Shown piece after piece: positions 62,574-64,000 of a DNA stretch of 64,000 bases. The stretch comes from Porphyrobacter sp. TH134 (GTDB taxonomy: Bacteria; Pseudomonadota; Alphaproteobacteria; Sphingomonadales; Sphingomonadaceae): NCBI RefSeq assembly GCF_002855495.1, contig NZ_PKRO01000001.1:154010-218009 (forward strand). The letters run 5' to 3'. The stretch's first letter is position 1; each line of letters opens with the position of its first letter. The position numbers and the translations under genes were made by a program. The notes beneath the pieces are model-generated. The model was given only the letters and a program-made list of their open reading frames with translations. It had not been told where the DNA came from and ran no database searches.

Positions 62574-63769
62574 TTCAGGCGTGCTTCCAGAGCCGCAGGC
62601 GCGCCGACTGCGGGGAACTCCCACAGATCGGTCGGCTCCATCACCAGCGGGCCGGGGCGCGCTTCGGCAAGGCTCTGGCCGACGTGCGTCAGATTGAGGC
62701 TCCACCCCGTCACCCCGGGCGCGATCATCAGGCTGTTGCCCTCCCGCTCGAACAATCCGTCCCACAGCACCGGCGGCAAGGCCCCGCCGAAAGCCGCGAG
62801 CAATTGCGCCTTGCCATCAAGCTGCGGATCATCCCCGCCGCGCCCGAACGCATTCTTGCCGACCACCACATTGCGGGCGTGGGGGTTGTAACGCGCGTCC
62901 GTGAAGGGCTGGGTGTAGGCGATCACCATCACATGCGCGGTCGGGTTGTTGTCAAAGGCGTTGCCTTCGATCAGCACGCCATCATTGGCCATCACCAGCA
63001 CGCCGGTGCCGCGCCGCACGCTGGCGACGATATTGCCGGGCGGTGCGAAATTTGCCGTGTCGTTATCCTTCACGATGTTGTCGCGCAGGATCACATTGCC
63101 GCCGTTCATCACCGGCAGACCGGGCAGGTCGAACACCAGCAAGCCGCCGGTGTTGCGGGCGGCGATGTTCTCGGTCACCAGCGCATTGCGGCTGTTCTCG
63201 ATCTCGATGCCCGCGACGTTGAACTGGACGAGATTGCCCCGCACCGTGATGTCGCGGCTCTGGCCCACGTAAATCCCGGCATCCGACGCGCCCGAAACCT
63301 TCGATTGCGTCACCAGCACGCCGGTGCTTTCGACCGGGTAGATGCCGTAAGCGCCGTTGGTTGCCTTCGGCCCGCCGGTCCATTCGACCCGGATCGCGTG
63401 ATAGATGATGTTGTCCGCGCCCTTGGACTTGATCCCGTCGCCCTTGGGGTTCTCGACCGCGAAATCGCGCAAGGTGACATTGTCCGAAGTGACGAGCAGC
63501 CCCTCGCCCGCGCCCTGCTGGCCGGTGAAGTCGAGCACGCTCTTGTCCATCCCCGCCCCGCGCACCGTGACGCCATCAACGTCGAGGCTGAGGCCATCGG
63601 TCAGCACGAAACGCCCTTCAGCCAGTTCGATCACATCGCCGGGCGCGGCCAGGATGAGTGCTTCCTGCAAGCGCGTCGCCGCGCCCTCGCCCGCTTCGAT
63701 GCGGTGCGTTTCGGCGGCAAGCGGTGCGGCTGAAGCCAGCAGCGCAGCGGCAAGTGCCAATCGGTTCAT
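62570..63769 (-). CDS. Parallel beta-helix repeat protein (paired with diheme cytochrome)
   Basis: 399 residues from ATG 63769 with GGGAGAAC upstream. Signal peptide about 1-19, then a right-handed beta-helix with repeats such as NPKGDGIKSKGADNIIY, GIYPVESTGVLVTQSKV, GIYVGQSRDITVRGN and GIEIENSRNALVTEN (about 120-250). The family I recall as TIGR03805. Exported. Its frame continues into the C/G artefact and that N-terminal extension must be ignored. Confidence 0.88.
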   Translation of the reverse strand: MNRLALAAALLASAAPLAAETHRIEAGEGAATRLQEALILAAPGDVIELAEGRFVLTDGLSLDVDGVTVRGAGMDKSVLDFTGQQGAGEGLLVTSDNVTLRDFAVENPKGDGIKSKGADNIIYHAIRVEWTGGPKATNGAYGIYPVESTGVLVTQSKVSGASDAGIYVGQSRDITVRGNLVQFNVAGIEIENSRNALVTENIAARNTGGLLVFDLPGLPVMNGGNVILRDNIVKDNDTANFAPPGNIVASVRRGTGVLVMANDGVLIEGNAFDNNPTAHVMVIAYTQPFTDARYNPHARNVVVGKNAFGRGGDDPQLDGKAQLLAAFGGALPPVLWDGLFEREGNSLMIAPGVTGWSLNLTHVGQSLAEARPGPLVMEPTDLWEFPAVGAPAALEARLK

Positions 63770-63835
63770 GGTGTTCTCCCTCTCCGCTGCGCAGTGTGGC
63801 GCATCGGGGGGAGGGAATGCAAGCACCCCTTTGCT

Positions 63836-63855
63836 CCCCTCCCCTTGGGGAGGGG
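63836..63855. repeat. Perfect short palindrome
   Basis: CCCCTCCCC-TT-GGGGAGGGG, 9-bp arms, followed by CTGGGGGTGGGGG. I recall similar sequences as common intergenic repeats in alphaproteobacteria. It lies upstream of the beta-helix gene. Confidence 0.6.
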
Positions 63856-63890
63856 CTGGGGGTGGGGGCTCTGCCCTATAGACCGTGGAG

Positions 63891-64000
63891 CCCCCCCCCC
63901 CCCCCCCCCCCCCCCGGGGGGGGGGGGGGGGGGGGCCCCCCCCCCCCCCGGGCCCCAAACCCCCCCCGGGGGGGGGGCCCCCCCCCCCCCCCCCCCCCAA
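63891..64000. other. C/G homopolymer runs, probable assembly artefact
   Basis: From 63891 the window consists of long C and G runs (10-26 bases) with only seven or so other bases. No biological signal; typical of a failing read end or a contig edge. Any gene called through it is spurious. Confidence 0.9.

Noticed and set aside
1..64000. CRISPR array, phage, insertion sequence or integron
   Set aside because: No regularly spaced repeats, transposase, integrase or recombinase genes were seen.

Overview
The window is one stretch of a GC-rich alphaproteobacterial chromosome, most likely from Sphingomonadales and probably the Erythrobacter/Porphyrobacter group. This rests on several conserved gene strings (hisG-hisD-nusB-thiL-hppA; infA-maf-RNase E/G-yacG-tRNA-Phe; bolA and a DnaJ-like gene near cobS), a short-form HisG, two TonB-dependent receptors, carotenoid-related families and two palindromic repeat types that I recall from sphingomonad genomes. 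There is no phage, insertion sequence, CRISPR array or tRNA-associated island. The last 110 bases are C/G homopolymer runs that look like a sequencing or assembly artefact at a contig end.

Layout. 1-4.9 kb, plus strand: truncated pdxJ, a small membrane protein, acpS, lepB, a DUF3089 hydrolase, ruvX, an unlisted 54-residue membrane protein and two overlapping hotdog-fold thioesterases. 4.9-8.1 kb, minus strand: a class A penicillin-binding protein and cobS. 8.2-13.7 kb: an MpaB-type oxygenase, a glutathione S-transferase, a DnaJ-like gene on the other strand, then bolA-Nudix-pirin-SDR-hydrolase, largely with stop/start overlaps. 13.7-20.6 kb: DUF2332 (minus), then hisG-hisD-nusB-thiL and a K+-independent H+-pyrophosphatase closed by a good terminator. 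20.7-28.2 kb: a CelD-like acetyltransferase coupled to a cupin-like (JmjC-fold) protein, TesB, a universal stress protein (minus) divergent from a carotenoid cleavage oxygenase across an FNR/FixK-like box, and an exported DUF885 protein. 28.3-37.4 kb: surface and envelope genes (lipoprotein, OmpA-like, crystallin-fold protein, TonB receptor) interleaved with uvrC and an FAD enzyme. 37.7-47.3 kb: infA-maf-RNase-yacG-tRNA-Phe, purC, then an M16 peptidase and a second TonB receptor lying between purC and purSQ. 47.3-54.9 kb: GGDEF-EAL protein, glmS, an orphan cpaF, a small membrane protein, a DMT transporter and an entericidin-like lipoprotein. 54.9-63.8 kb, minus strand: acyl-CoA synthetase with a DUF938 methyltransferase, a dgt-like gene with an NAD(P)-binding protein and an ABA4-family membrane protein, an Asp/Glu racemase homologue, and a coupled operon of beta-helix protein, diheme cytochrome c and alpha/beta hydrolase.

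Most of the window is core housekeeping. The most unusual parts are: the beta-helix/diheme-cytochrome/hydrolase operon (60.6-63.8 kb), in which the first two families form a conserved pair that I recall as having no assigned function; a short repeat copied in frame into the carotenoid oxygenase gene; a TonB receptor carrying a Gly/Pro-flanked helical insert with two cysteines; the dgt/NAD(P)-binding/ABA4 overlap; and a racemase homologue lacking one of the two catalytic cysteines. I did not find a clear new defence or mobile system.
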